Below, in pieces: positions 1 to 10,679 of a stretch of 64,000 bases of DNA. Under the pieces are notes generated by a model. It searched no databases, was not told the DNA's origin, and saw nothing but the letters and a program-made list of their open reading frames with translations. How positions within the stretch are numbered: position 1 is the first letter of the stretch; the number at the start of each line of letters is the position of its first letter. The DNA comes from Centroberyx gerrardi (lineage: Eukaryota; Chordata; Actinopteri; Beryciformes; Berycidae): contig NC_135997.1 in assembly GCF_048128805.1 (NCBI RefSeq), positions 4,900,116 to 4,964,115 of the forward strand. Direction: 5' to 3'. The position numbers and the translations under genes are program-made.

Positions 1-3000
1 ACAAAGCTTTTTGTCTTGCAGATTGATTGTCAATACTGCATAGTCAGCTTTCTCTTGGATTACAGTACTTATAAGGCTGTTTTCTGCCTTCTTTTGTTGG
101 TCATGGGAGCTTAGGGGATATAGTCTGGGAGGTTGTATTAGCTTATAGAGACTGGTGGTAAAGCTACCCAATAACCGTAGCAAAGCAGATGGTGCAAGGT
201 TGACTAATTATTGTTCAACTTGCTATGCTGAAAAGAAAATAACTTTTGTAAAATAATGTAAAATGGGTGACCTATCATTACAAATTTACAGCAGCATTGA
301 AAAGCAGTGAAGGTAATTTATTGAGTTGATCATGTCTTTGCTATATGGCCATAGTCAATTTCCACTTGAGAAGGATTTTGTTGGACAGGTGTGAACCTGA
401 TAACATTTGAATTCTCTGCTACTGCTGTTGAGCGATATACACCTTTTCCACAACAACCAACCGGAGTGTGAAAGATGGAAATGTGGGGAAAGTGGGTTGT
501 AACAGCTTGCCACCACACACACACACACACACACACGCACGCACGCACATATATATATATATACACACACAGTACGCTTTCCAGTCAGTAGGAAGTCCTG
601 AAACTGTCTGCTGCTAGCCCATGAAATAAGCTGCTCCCACACTGTTCCACCATGGGCTTTAATTTTGGGCTCCAGTGGTCAGAACTTCATTCTGTGACCC
701 GGTTTCTCTCAACTGAACTTGAGAGGTGTGCTTTTCAGGAACTCGGCTCTAAAAGCATCTTTAAAAGTAAAGCTTTGTCCCAAGTTCTTTGTTTTATACT
801 GAACAACTGTCAAAGCTGTGATAATCATAATAAACACCAACATCGATAAACTAATCAATGAAAGTTCAAGTGAGATTAATGTGAGGGCTTTTCAAAAGAC
901 ATTCTGTAGAAGCTCTCAGCTTCCAGTGTATGAGCCAGAAGCAAACCAATGTGCAATTTATTTGTATTGGTGTTATGAAGACTTTAGAGCTGATACTGTA
1001 GGTTTTAACTACTCTAACAGCAGCACCATGCTTGGGCATTTGGCTCTAAATTCTTATAAGACAGACTGTGAAATAACACAATGGCTGAAGTACAGGCTGA
1101 CAGCTTCAGTTTGAATGTATTTTCAGTCAGACAGAATGACCAATTAAACTAAAACCCCTTTTGTTCATGGTTTACCATTGCAGGTTGGTAAGTAGCTAGA
1201 AACAAATGCTGGATTTAAGGATTTTGGTGATATCTAGTGCTTATATTTGTTGGTTTTTGGTTTAGACCTCTAGATGTCAATACAAATTCATTATTTTTGA
1301 TTGCATGTAAAACACTGCTGCTCCGTGAATAAAGTCTTAATATCTCCCAATATTTTTTTGCAGTGTGAAATGAGGACAGATAGTGAAACAGGCTATAAAT
1401 GTTTAGCAGTTTAATCAATAGCATTTCCTATAGTTTGCACATTTTGTTACGTGAATGTATGAAGCGTTCGCTCTTGGGGCAGCTGCAGCTGGCAATAGAT
1501 TGATTCTGGCTCTGCTGTAATTTTTCCAGGAAGTGTTGGCATTAGGCCTGGACCATATTTTGACATGCTCCGTGCCTCAACCTGCCAAGATTGTGTCATA
1601 AAAATATGCATAGAATGGGTGTGATTGTTTTGCATATATTGAATAAGGTGCTAAGACATACACAGGGTGATATCAAGCCCAGTTTCACAACCTACTCAAC
1701 TGGCATCCACTCACCAAGCTAGTTTATCAGCAGCCTACTATCGGCTCCATTGCAGGTCAACTGACACATTATACATCATATGCTGTGGCCCTCACAGTTC
1801 TGTCAGTCAACAATCTTTGTCATGAAATTGTTGAATAGCTGCTGTCCTTTATACATCAAATAGGGCCACTTGAATAACCGTAAAACATGAATTTCAATGT
1901 CTGTAGAAATGCACAAAAATTGCTGTTCATAATAGCATAATAGCAATAGACCATGAGGTAGCCTATGATTTATAATAGTTGAATGGAAATTATTAATACC
2001 TACAGTATGTTCTCTTCTATGACAGTAAAGGAACCAATAGAGAGAATGATGTGTGAACTCTGCTGGGTTCAACTTACCCAGAGTCACAGACTGAGAAAAA
2101 ACCTCAGTAGAGTTGGATGCAAAGCTGCTCATATTAGTTTCAAGCCTAAATCTCCTCCTTATGAGCTGTCATCACCCTGACCTGGAGAGAAGTGTTTCAA
2201 TTAATGTAAGCTACTGTTATTTAGTCAGTGGGTTTCACTTTGCAGCTAGTTAGCTATAATGCTACAATTTAGGCTAACAACAAGCAAAGATAACTGGTTA
2301 AACCCAATGACAAAATACAAGGGCATTAGGTAAAGTCAATTGGCTAAATATGCAATTGCAATTAAGGACACTAATACCAGCTAGTTCTGTCTACTTAATT
2401 GTTGACTGTATTGCAATTCTCCTTCTGCTCCATCAGGTGAGTGATTCAGGTGATATCAAATCCAAGGACACAAATATCCTTGTCAAGAATGATCTTTCCA
2501 AGTTGTCTTGGAGAGAGCAAACTTGTGATGGACTGTGTGCTTGATGTTGTACAATCAATTAAAATACACAGGTGTTCATTTTCCCAGCTGTTTCAACCAG
2601 CTCTGTACTATAGACCATATACTGTTTGGACATGATGCATCATTGTCGCAGTGAATCTTGGGGCTTCCCATTCATTCTTCTCGGCCAAGAATCCATCCAT
2701 CTGACGTCTTCAGCAGTGTTGAGTTTTGGAATCAGACTTTAGTCATTAGATATTATGTCAAGTGTGTCAATGTAAGGAAGCCAATGTCCTCTATCTCTGC
2801 TGCTGGAAAGTGTCTGGCGAACATTTTATCCACTGTTTTCAAATGTCTGAAGGTTGATGGATCTGATGCTCCTGGAGTATCAATCTTCTCACAGCTTTTG
2901 GACAATTTGTGTAAAAAACTCTCAATGCCTCCTGCCATTGATAAAACACAGTATTTGCAGCTAACAAAAATTCAATTTCTTCCTCATCCCAAAAGTAAGA

Positions 3001-3170
3001 AGAATTTGTTCAAAACTTCTGCCATTTTCTAATGAACTGGATGCTGGCAGCAGCACTTTGTTATGGCACTGACATCAGTCATAATGAAGCTTGTACTATC
3101 CATCTCAAATGTGATAGACCTACTCCTTGAACTTTTGCAGTTTGTCTTCCACTTTGCTGTCAGTAATTGG
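1..3170. other. intergenic, no gene seen
   Basis: No reading frame here resembles a known protein. ORFs are at most about 125 codons and have no convincing splice context. The stretch is AT-rich, and apart from the microsatellite at 511-571 I see no named element. Confidence 0.5.
511..571. repeat. compound (CA)n/(TA)n microsatellite
   Basis: A run of CA dinucleotides passes into GCAC, then TA, then CA units. Short ORFs across it, with runs of Cys-Val or Tyr-Ile, are artefacts of the repeat. Confidence 0.95.
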
Positions 3171-3172
3171 AT

Positions 3173-3264
3173 GATGCGGTCAACATGAGCCTGTACTGGA
3201 TTGCCTGGATCCCCCTGGCTCCAATGCCAGAATCCTGTTTGTTGACTTCAGCTCCACGTTCAAA
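3173..3264 (+). pseudogene. LINE reverse-transcriptase fragment
   Basis: With one frameshift the + strand reads AVNMSLYWIAW and then RILFVDFSSTFN. This resembles the RT segment (A/V)NMALHY...RLLFVDFSSAFNTI of fish Rex/CR1-like non-LTR retrotransposons. About 30 residues remain, and a foldback element follows directly. Family assignment is from memory of the motif. Confidence 0.5.
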
Positions 3265-3272
3265 TAAGTGAA

Positions 3273-3470
3273 AGAATCTGCCAGTGGGGTGAGATCATTT
3301 CACTTGTTTCCAATACAAATCAACTTGTTTCAAGAATTTTGTAGAATCAAGTGTCATTTTCTCGATAGCGGTGCAGTGATCTGACTTATTCTGACTTGAA
3401 AATTCCTGAAACAAGTGAAACTGGACTGGAAGCAATTGGAGTTATCTCACCTCACTGGCAGAATTTTTCT
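3273..3470. mobile_element. palindromic MITE
   Basis: The left end has CTGCCAGTGGGGTGAGAT and the right end ATCTCACCTCACTGGCAG, which are inverted copies with one mismatch. Inner segments (AACTTGTTTCAAGAATTTT and GAAAATTCCTGAAACAAGT) also pair, so the unit is a foldback. No coding capacity. I could not define a target duplication. Confidence 0.65.
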
Positions 3471-4220
3471 CTTAGTTTAAGACAAATAAGATCTGAATAC
3501 GAGACTAAATGACTTGTTAAGATGGACTTTTTTTTGCAGTATACCTCCTCTAAAGCTGCAAACACAATGCTGCCTGAGTAAATGTGGAACATATATGTGT
3601 ATGTATCACTAGGCTAAGTTAATGATTATATCTCTGCACTAACGCCACCAAGACAAATGCTTGTATAATTCTACAAAATAAAGTGATTCTCATTCTGATT
3701 TGGTATTTACACGTATCAGCAAGCAAAAGGAATGCTATAGTATTCTGAGTAATATCGTAATATTAGCTTGCATATAAGTCTGCTTAGTCTTCCTTGGCAT
3801 ACAATATTCAATACAACCTGTACAACAACACTGATTCATGGTGGGTAATCATGTACAGAGACTCCCTGGCTCTGGTTAAAATGAAATGAGTCTTTTTCAG
3901 TCCAGAATCCCCACCCCCTTCTTGCTCAGTCAACAGCCCATTAGTAAACCTGTGACAGACTCCATTCTGTTCCAGAAATATACAGCCTTTTACTGACCTT
4001 GTTTGATTACATCGCTGCTCGCCATTTCTCTTATGTGTATCCAAGGGAGAACCTCCTTAGTCCAGTTACTTACCCAAGTATCAGCTGCTGGATTGATTTC
4101 AGGATTGCTTTTCCCATCATTAACGTCAAGTGCAAGAGAGGATTTTCTGAGGAAACCAATCCAAATAGTTGGCTTCTTTGCATTTTCTACCTGCTCTTTG
4201 CTGGGGCAATAAGTGAGGTA

Positions 4221-4325
4221 TTTTACTGGCCACAGCACAAAATGACCATAATATATCTGTGGGGGGGTTGATAGGGTTATTGATCAATACCAAGGAAATT
4301 TCTAGCTTTTAGAACCAGCTGTTCT
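4221..4325 (+). repeat. dispersed repeat, copy 1 of 3
   Basis: It shares the string CATAATATATCTGTGGGGGG, a TGATAGGG(A)GTTATTGATC core and flanks with 8001-8125. A third copy is at 16291-16382. Class unknown. Confidence 0.65.
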
Positions 4326-5581
4326 GGAACAAAAACACCCCACCCATCAAGAATTTCAAGACACCCACAATCCCCATCCACCTACTCGCATTTTCAACTG
4401 CTCAACAAGGGACACATTTAAGCTACAAAGGCTAAAATTCTTCATTCGCAATTGAAAAAAAGCAAATGATATGGCAGTATTATTATTACTGCAGAGTTTT
4501 GCATTAGCATTAGACATTTCTGTTGGATTTCTGCTCTAATCAATTTACAGGTTTCTATAATTCAGGGGGTGGGAGGGGTGCAGCTAAGGACTTGTGCAGG
4601 AGATACGTTCTATTGATGTTGCTGCAATTCCTATTGGTTGCCGATAATAGTTAATAGTTAGTTAGAGGTCAATGATTACTTAATGCACTTTTATAAGGGG
4701 AAATTGCTGTTTCAAATTGATTTAGCCTCTTTGTAAGGAAGCATGGTGTCAAGACAACTTTAGCACACCTCACTTTTCAATATTATATGACTCCTAGTTT
4801 GATGTTTGCATTCAACCAGTAAAGTCTCCCTCTGCTTGTGAATAATGTGCATGGAATATAATGAAAGCGACCTTTTTTGTTATTCAAGGGAGCATCACCT
4901 CTTAAGAAAACTAAAATATTTATTCACAAAAACATGAAGCTGACAACAATAAAAGCAAAATTAACATTTTAATATGGTTTGTGTGATTATCTTTTCAATC
5001 ATGGCATTTAAATCCATTCTTTTTTTTTTTTTCTGAGGAAGTTATTTGAACAAAGAAAAATAAGACACATCCACGCTCTCTTCCTCCTCCTCTTGTATCT
5101 ACAGGTATTACCAGTTGATACGGGAACTGAGGCTGCAGTGCCATTAGTGTGACAGGATGGCAAGATGGGAGGCGGCGGTCTTCCTTGAATCTCTCCTCTG
5201 TGACACTTCTTGAGTGACAAAGTAATAAAACTGAGAATAAAAGAAGAGTGGGTGATGCCGCTTTCCTTGTTCAGACATCACAGTGTCACATTTCACCAGG
5301 AAACAAAATGGACTCTTGGCAGTTCACTTGAGCCAACACCTCAGCTCTCCGTGTGCCCTGATGATAACAAAGACCAGACTAAATTGTTCATTTTCTGTGA
5401 GACAGGTGGCTGAGTGACATGTTTGATTTATTTAGTGCAGATCTTTCTGCTTGGGGGTTGAAAAGCAGAACCTCTGTTGTCTTCCTTTACATCACCCTGT
5501 TCAACTTGGATAGAATAGCTGTTGTGTACCAGCAATACTCAAATCTTTGTATTGTGCCCAACAGATAAAATTGACTGAAAG

Positions 5582-5920
5582 TACACTACCAGTCAAAAGT
5601 TTGGACACTCCTGATTGAATGTATGATGTTTTTCATTATCTTACAGCCATTTTGATCTAAAGGCTTATGCTTAAATGCTTGAAATTTGTTATACTACTTA
5701 CTATATAAATAGTGAAGTTGATGCCTATGTATGAATTTCTTTCCAAAGGCTTTGCCTTTCCATCAAGGCAAATCTAAAATATAAGATAGTTTTGATTTGT
5801 TTAACACTTAATTGGTCGCTGCATAATTCCATTTGTGTTTTTCATAGATTTTATGTCTTTACTATTATTCTAAAATGTGAAAAATAGTAAAAATAAATAC
5901 AAATGCGTCTAAATACACCT
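5582..5920. mobile_element. Tc1-like element remnant, right end lost
   Basis: It begins TACACTACCAGTCAAAAGTT, the typical terminal inverted repeat of teleost Tc1/mariner-like elements. The 3' part holds the characteristic stretch before the other end (TTCCATTTGTG, then a segment near CTATTATTCTAAAATGTG and AAAATAGTAAAAATAAA). The right inverted repeat is missing and there is no transposase frame. Confidence 0.7.
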
Positions 5921-7084
5921 GGTGTTAATTAGGTCAAGCTCTTACCAGTGTCCAGTGTGAGTTCAGTGTTTGCTGCAGCTCTAAGTAAGTAAGTTTGACT
6001 ATTGGTAATATTATGTTGATTGCAAAGATCTATTAATTATGTTATTTAATGTGAACCGATGCTAGTTATCTATGTTTGTTTATTTAGATGTAAACCTCCA
6101 TACCTTAAGTAGATGTTGACTAGTAGAACTTGGATGCATTAATGAGATGCAATTATAAAAACCCTTTTGCTTTAAATAGTAATTGAGATACTTATTTTTT
6201 ACATAATGCTGAGTCAACATCATCTCATACAGGTTTCCATGTAAGTGATTAGCGTTGTAAAAGCCATTTTGTTGAATGAAGAATTATTGATAGTGACAGC
6301 CACAAGCTGACAGTTATCCTGTTGCTGCACTGAAGAATGAGTACAGGACTCCGACCAGCAATATGACATGAAATTATGATCATGACAATCTTTGTACACC
6401 TTCCGATTTAAATTAATTCTGACTCTATAAAGCATATTAATATTTCACAGGAAAAACAGCAGGCTCTGTAATCATCTATAACCCAAACACAGGAATTTAG
6501 GAAACAAACATAATCATTTGGTAAGTGCTAGCTGGTAAACAATTTGCTGCTGTCGGGTAAAAAACTTGTATCTCCAAATTCATGCATTTTTGAGTTTATC
6601 TGGTTTTGAAGAAGTTTAATAAGCCCAAGGATGGTCAAATATTCTCAACCCATAGAGGAGCATAGATTATTTCAATTTAAGTTAAAATATGAAAATCACC
6701 TAAATTGGAGACAGCAACTAAATATTCATTAGCCCTAAATTCTATATGAGAACCTCAAAACTTTTGTAATTACAGAAGCCAAAGTGGATAACTGGAGTCA
6801 TCATTTTGGCCTTGTGTTACAGATAGCCATGGAAACTTTGTGAAGGGGTCGTCCACTTACATTTCTATGAACTTCTGAGTTAATGACCTCGCACTGCAAA
6901 CAGGCAGGCAGATCCCAATGACAAACACAAACACTGCCATGTTTGCCCTGCAAGCTGAGCAACTGTGATAATTCTCTCCTCTCAGCTTGTAATCTAAACA
7001 GGTAATACAATATGCATACATTACCCGTCTATAAGGCTGACGTCTATGGATGATTGATGATATCAGGATAATAATAGTATACTA

Positions 7085-7150
7085 ATGTGCTACTTTATTG
7101 ATCCCTGCAGTGAAATTCGCTCTCTGCTTGCCCCCCTCCAGGGAGGTCAA
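7085..7150 (-). repeat. LINE 3' tail fragment, inverted
   Basis: ACTTTATTGATCCCTGCAGTG is the reverse complement of a common fish LINE/SINE tail ending GGGATCAATAAAG. A direct-orientation tail of the same kind is at 57139-57152. Confidence 0.5.
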
Positions 7151-7289
7151 TGGTCAGGTTTTTTTTTTTTTTTTGGTTCATTTGTTGTATTTCTCGCTAT
7201 TTTCCATACTTTTTATCCAACTTTCCAACTGTCTCTTTGTGTTTTATTGTATGTAGAGAACTTTGTAAACAATATTTTTTAGAAACGTG

Positions 7290-7411
7290 CTATACAAATA
7301 AAGTTATTGTAAGTTATTATTATGTATATGATGTAGTATGGTATATGGTATATAGTGATGTATTGAGACATGCTTGTGATAAAGGGCTATATAAATAAAC
7401 TTGAGTTGACA
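7290..7411 (+). repeat. LINE-like tail
   Basis: It ends AAAGGGCTATATAAATAAACTT, a frequent teleost LINE terminus. An inverted relative, with the same CATATACCATACTACATCAT segment, is at 59280-59380, and a shorter one at 53455-53510. Confidence 0.5.
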
Positions 7412-7539
7412 AAAGGAAGAGGAAATACTTATACATACTTACACATTACAGTATGTCTGAGAGCCAGCTGCATACATCTAAATCACCACTTCAGAATTTA
7501 AGTGACATATCTCCACAATTTGTTTCCCTAATACTTACA

Positions 7540-7800
7540 GCTGAACTCGTAAATCCCGCGCTGGCTGCCCCACCGTCTTGATTTGCTTCATCCCACTCCT
7601 GAGCGACTGATGGGCTAATGACAGCGGGGCTGATTGTTTTTTGACGATCTCATCAATCAAATCCACAAGAGCTCCATGATGCTTTATGAGCTTGCACATA
7701 AAGGGACATACGCACCTTTGCATGATGCTTTACGATTCACAATTAGCATGGTGTTATCTGGGATTATTGCTTGGCACGCTGAGGTATTTCAAGGATTTGT
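7540..7800. promoter_or_regulatory. candidate conserved noncoding element with MEIS/PBX-like sites
   Basis: This non-repetitive, comparatively GC-rich patch stands out from AT-rich surroundings. It holds TGACAG (7619-7624, MEIS/PREP core), TGATTG (7631-7636) and ATCAATCAA (7652-7660, PBX/HOX-like) within about 45 bp. The 62-codon minus-strand ORF across it has no recognisable family. Function is inferred from motif clustering only. Confidence 0.35.
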
Positions 7801-8000
7801 TTAAGGTATTGTTAAATGTCATGCTGTGTGTCCAACCGGCCTGCTGTCGCTTCTCTTTGATGTGTGAGCAGTGTGCTGACTGGAGCTTAGTGTGTATAGA
7901 TCCACAAATAACTGTGGATCTGAATTATATCTCACTCACCATCTAATCTTTCCAACCTATTGCCTATTACTGCTCTTTAAATGGGCAATAAATATGATTT

Positions 8001-8125
8001 TTTACTGTCCCATAGCACATAAACACCATAATATATCTGTGGGGGGTTGATAGGAGTTATTGATCCATACCAATAACTCAACGATTACTTCGCCAGGTGC
8101 TGAGATTTTTGGCTTTCAAAACCAA
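8001..8125 (+). repeat. dispersed repeat, copy 2 of 3
   Basis: Matches 4221-4325 over its first half and 16291-16382 over its second half (ACTCAACGATTACTT, then GCCAGGTGCTGAGATTT and GGCTTTCAAAAC). It is the fullest of the three copies. Confidence 0.65.
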
Positions 8126-8369
8126 CACATCCACACACCTTGCATATCCACAGTGACAGCCACTAGATAGCCATGTTAATTTCCTGATGTTAACCCAGTC
8201 AGTCAACATTTCAACATGTAATTTGCAGCATTGCTGTGACACTTCAACATGTCATCCATGGCTTGAATCATGGCATAATGTAATTTCCATGGTACTGCTG
8301 TTTTTGAAGTTACCACAGTGATGCACACAAGTGTACATGTCAATGGGAATTCTGTTGACATCTCTTGAT

Positions 8370-8650
8370 TTAAAGTGGTAATCTGCAAGATTTTCATTTT
8401 TTAAATTTTGGCGACATCTTTGGTGCTAAGTGCTCATTGCTGTGGTGTTTCTGCACTGCACTTCAGCTGTCAATCAAACAGTGTGGGCGGTACTGTGACG
8501 TCCTTTTCCTTGGATTGAATGAAGTTGATGAAGTTTAAGTTTCTGTTGATGTTCTTTTCCTTGTCTGTTTAGCCATGGTGGCTATCGCTGCTCATGCTAA
8601 CTACCCAGTTCTTCTATTTGTTTCAAACAAACTGCTGTTCACCTGTTTTT
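8370..8650 (+). repeat. TTAA-started dispersed repeat, copy 1 of 2
   Basis: It begins TTAAAGTGGTAATC. It shares long tracts with 60960-61230, including GCTGTGGTGTTTCTGCACTG, TCAATCAAACAGTGTGGGCG and AACTACCCAGTTCTTCT. The TTAA start suggests a piggyBac-type nonautonomous element. The right end is not clear. Confidence 0.6.
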
Positions 8651-9098
8651 TTGTTTTTTTTTAAGTTCACTTGTTTTTTGTTTGGCAACACTGGGGTTTC
8701 CAGAGCACTACACTGCCTTTCTTTCTTTCTCACATGCCAGTCATCTAGCAGCAACTGCCTGGGAATGTTCAGTTTGAATCCTGTTAGACCTGAGTGTGAT
8801 ATTTGATACTAAACTATATGCCATTTTGATTGATGCGGTCAAAAACTGTGTAAGCATTCCTGACACAGCATTGACATTTTTTGTCTCTCTGTTGTCTTGC
8901 CACTCTGATAAAGTCGTCTCTGTTACATTAGGCAACTTTTCGTCGTCATCTGTGCTATGTACTTACAGTACATTTTAGGGTTTCATTTTTTTTTCTCTTT
9001 CTCTACACTATATATTCCTTTTTCTCTTGGGCACATCATTCAAAAGCTAAATATGTCCTTCCGTTATGCGTCAGTATCTGCCCCATGATGAGAGAATC

Positions 9099-9596
9099 TT
9101 AGCAGGCCTCTGGAGAATACTCCTGTAATCCTCTTTGAGCTGCAAAGCACAAAAAGCATCCACAAGAGTGTGCCACTGTCTTTGATCTGCAGTCTTCTTT
9201 TGTAGAAGTACACTTGGACCCCAGCACTCCTTTCAGGTCATCCTCAGTAGTGCTCCACCAGGTTCCTTTGGGACATTTTTGTTTCCTCTTCTCAGCAGGC
9301 ATCCATTGTAGTGCTTCTCTTAGCCATCTGATAAGAGACACACTCTTAACCCTAAAGCTAAGCAAGCTAAAAGGACCTGAGTAGATAGTTTTGTATCTAA
9401 GATTTTTAGCTATGTATGTTTCATCCACTGCGTCTTCCGGAAGCACTGTGACCTCTACAAAGTAGAACAGCCTGTTGCCATGACAATCCCTGGTGGAACT
9501 GGAAGTTTGAGGCTGAAACTCTTCACTTTTCTCAGTCTCTAGTCTCCTCTTGCTGCCTAACCCTCCTGCTTTGTTCCCTTTAAAGGAAAGTTCCAC
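9099..9596 (-). other. unrecognised 165-codon ORF
   Basis: This minus-strand frame of 165 codons is long for the local base composition. The product is basic, with several cysteines near the C-terminus (a CGCFLCFAAQRG segment), and I recognise no domain. Its nominal start lies inside the left end of the TTAA-flanked element at 9580, so the true 5' end, if any, is elsewhere. It may be an exon fragment, a decayed repeat ORF or chance. Confidence 0.2.
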
Positions 9597-10200
9597 CCTT
9601 GGATCCTCTTACACTGTTATTCATCATGAATCTGTGATGTTCAATGCATTCCAGGAGTTATTTTGTGACAGAGTGTTGTAATCTACCTTGTTGTTGTATC
9701 CACTTTTGCTCAACCTGCCTTGTCTACTTCTACTTGGTGATTTCCTACATTTCCCAGAATGCCTTTTGACAACCCTCAGAGAACATGCCTGAACTTGTTG
9801 TATCAGCTGGGTTATACATGCTGATAGTGATATTGATAATAAGAGTAAGAGAGCTAGAGTTTCCAGTTGAGAAAAAGGGAGAGAAAGGCAGTTTTATTTG
9901 ATGGGAAGGACAGAAGGGCAGGACTATTCAAAAATCATAAATAATTTTATTGGTTGTAATTTTTATGCACGCCTATGCAATTACATTGCTATGCAATGAG
10001 GAAACTGCGCAAGATAATAAGTAATGGGGTTGTGATATACAAATACAAGAAAACACAAATTTTGTAACATTTTTGGCATTTATTGTTAAATAGGTGTAGT
10101 ATATTATGTAATGGAAAATTACCTAACAAGGTGAAAAAGTCATTTTTAATTTCACTGTGACTCTCATTTCATTGTGTTTTATGGTCAATTTTTCCTTTAA
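9580..10200. mobile_element. TTAA-flanked nonautonomous element
   Basis: The left end reads TTAAAGGAAAGTTCCACCC and the right end, read inward on the other strand, TTAAAGGAAAAATTGACC. It is bounded by TTAA on both sides, as in piggyBac-type insertions. An internal ACATTTCCCAGAATGCC segment is common in fish MITEs. No transposase. Confidence 0.55.
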
Positions 10201-10429
10201 TGTGCACAGGCAATTTCACACATGGGGCTCACCCTTACGATAGGCAGAGGATGTATGTGAAGCATCACAAGAGTACATGCACCACAGCGTTCATGTGTTC
10301 ACGCTCATGCTCTCAATGGTGCATTACTCTGTTAACAGAGTTTACCCTCTGTCATCAAAGCTCATTTTCATTGAAGCATCTAACGAAAGTAGTTCATATT
10401 TAAAAGCCTGTGAACCATAACACATCAGA

Positions 10430-10610
10430 GGGAGCAGCCATATGGCTCGGATCAAAACCTCCCCTCATCTGAAAAGAAAACTCTGCTAATTAAACGCTTC
10501 CCGATTAATTCAGCCACTCTAATTAGAGGGGAATTTATTCCACATCAATATTTCACTATGTCAGCAGAAAAGCAGCCTGGGCCACGTGAGAACTGAAAAT
10601 ACAGCTCTTT
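10430..10610. promoter_or_regulatory. candidate noncoding element with homeodomain site cluster
   Basis: TAATTA at 10487-10492, ATTAATT at 10504-10510 and the 12-bp palindrome CTCTAATTAGAG at 10517-10528 lie within 42 bp. A CACGTG E-box lies near 10583. The patch is non-repetitive and non-coding. A developmental enhancer is possible; this is motif-based inference. Confidence 0.35.
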
Positions 10611-10640
10611 TTACCAGTCCACCTCCACCGCACTGGCCAC

Positions 10641-10641
<1 letters not shown>

Positions 10642-10673
<32 letters not shown>
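10642..10673. repeat. (CA)n microsatellite
   Basis: About 16 uninterrupted CA dinucleotides. Confidence 0.95.
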
Positions 10674-10675
<2 letters not shown>

Positions 10676-10679
10676 GCTC

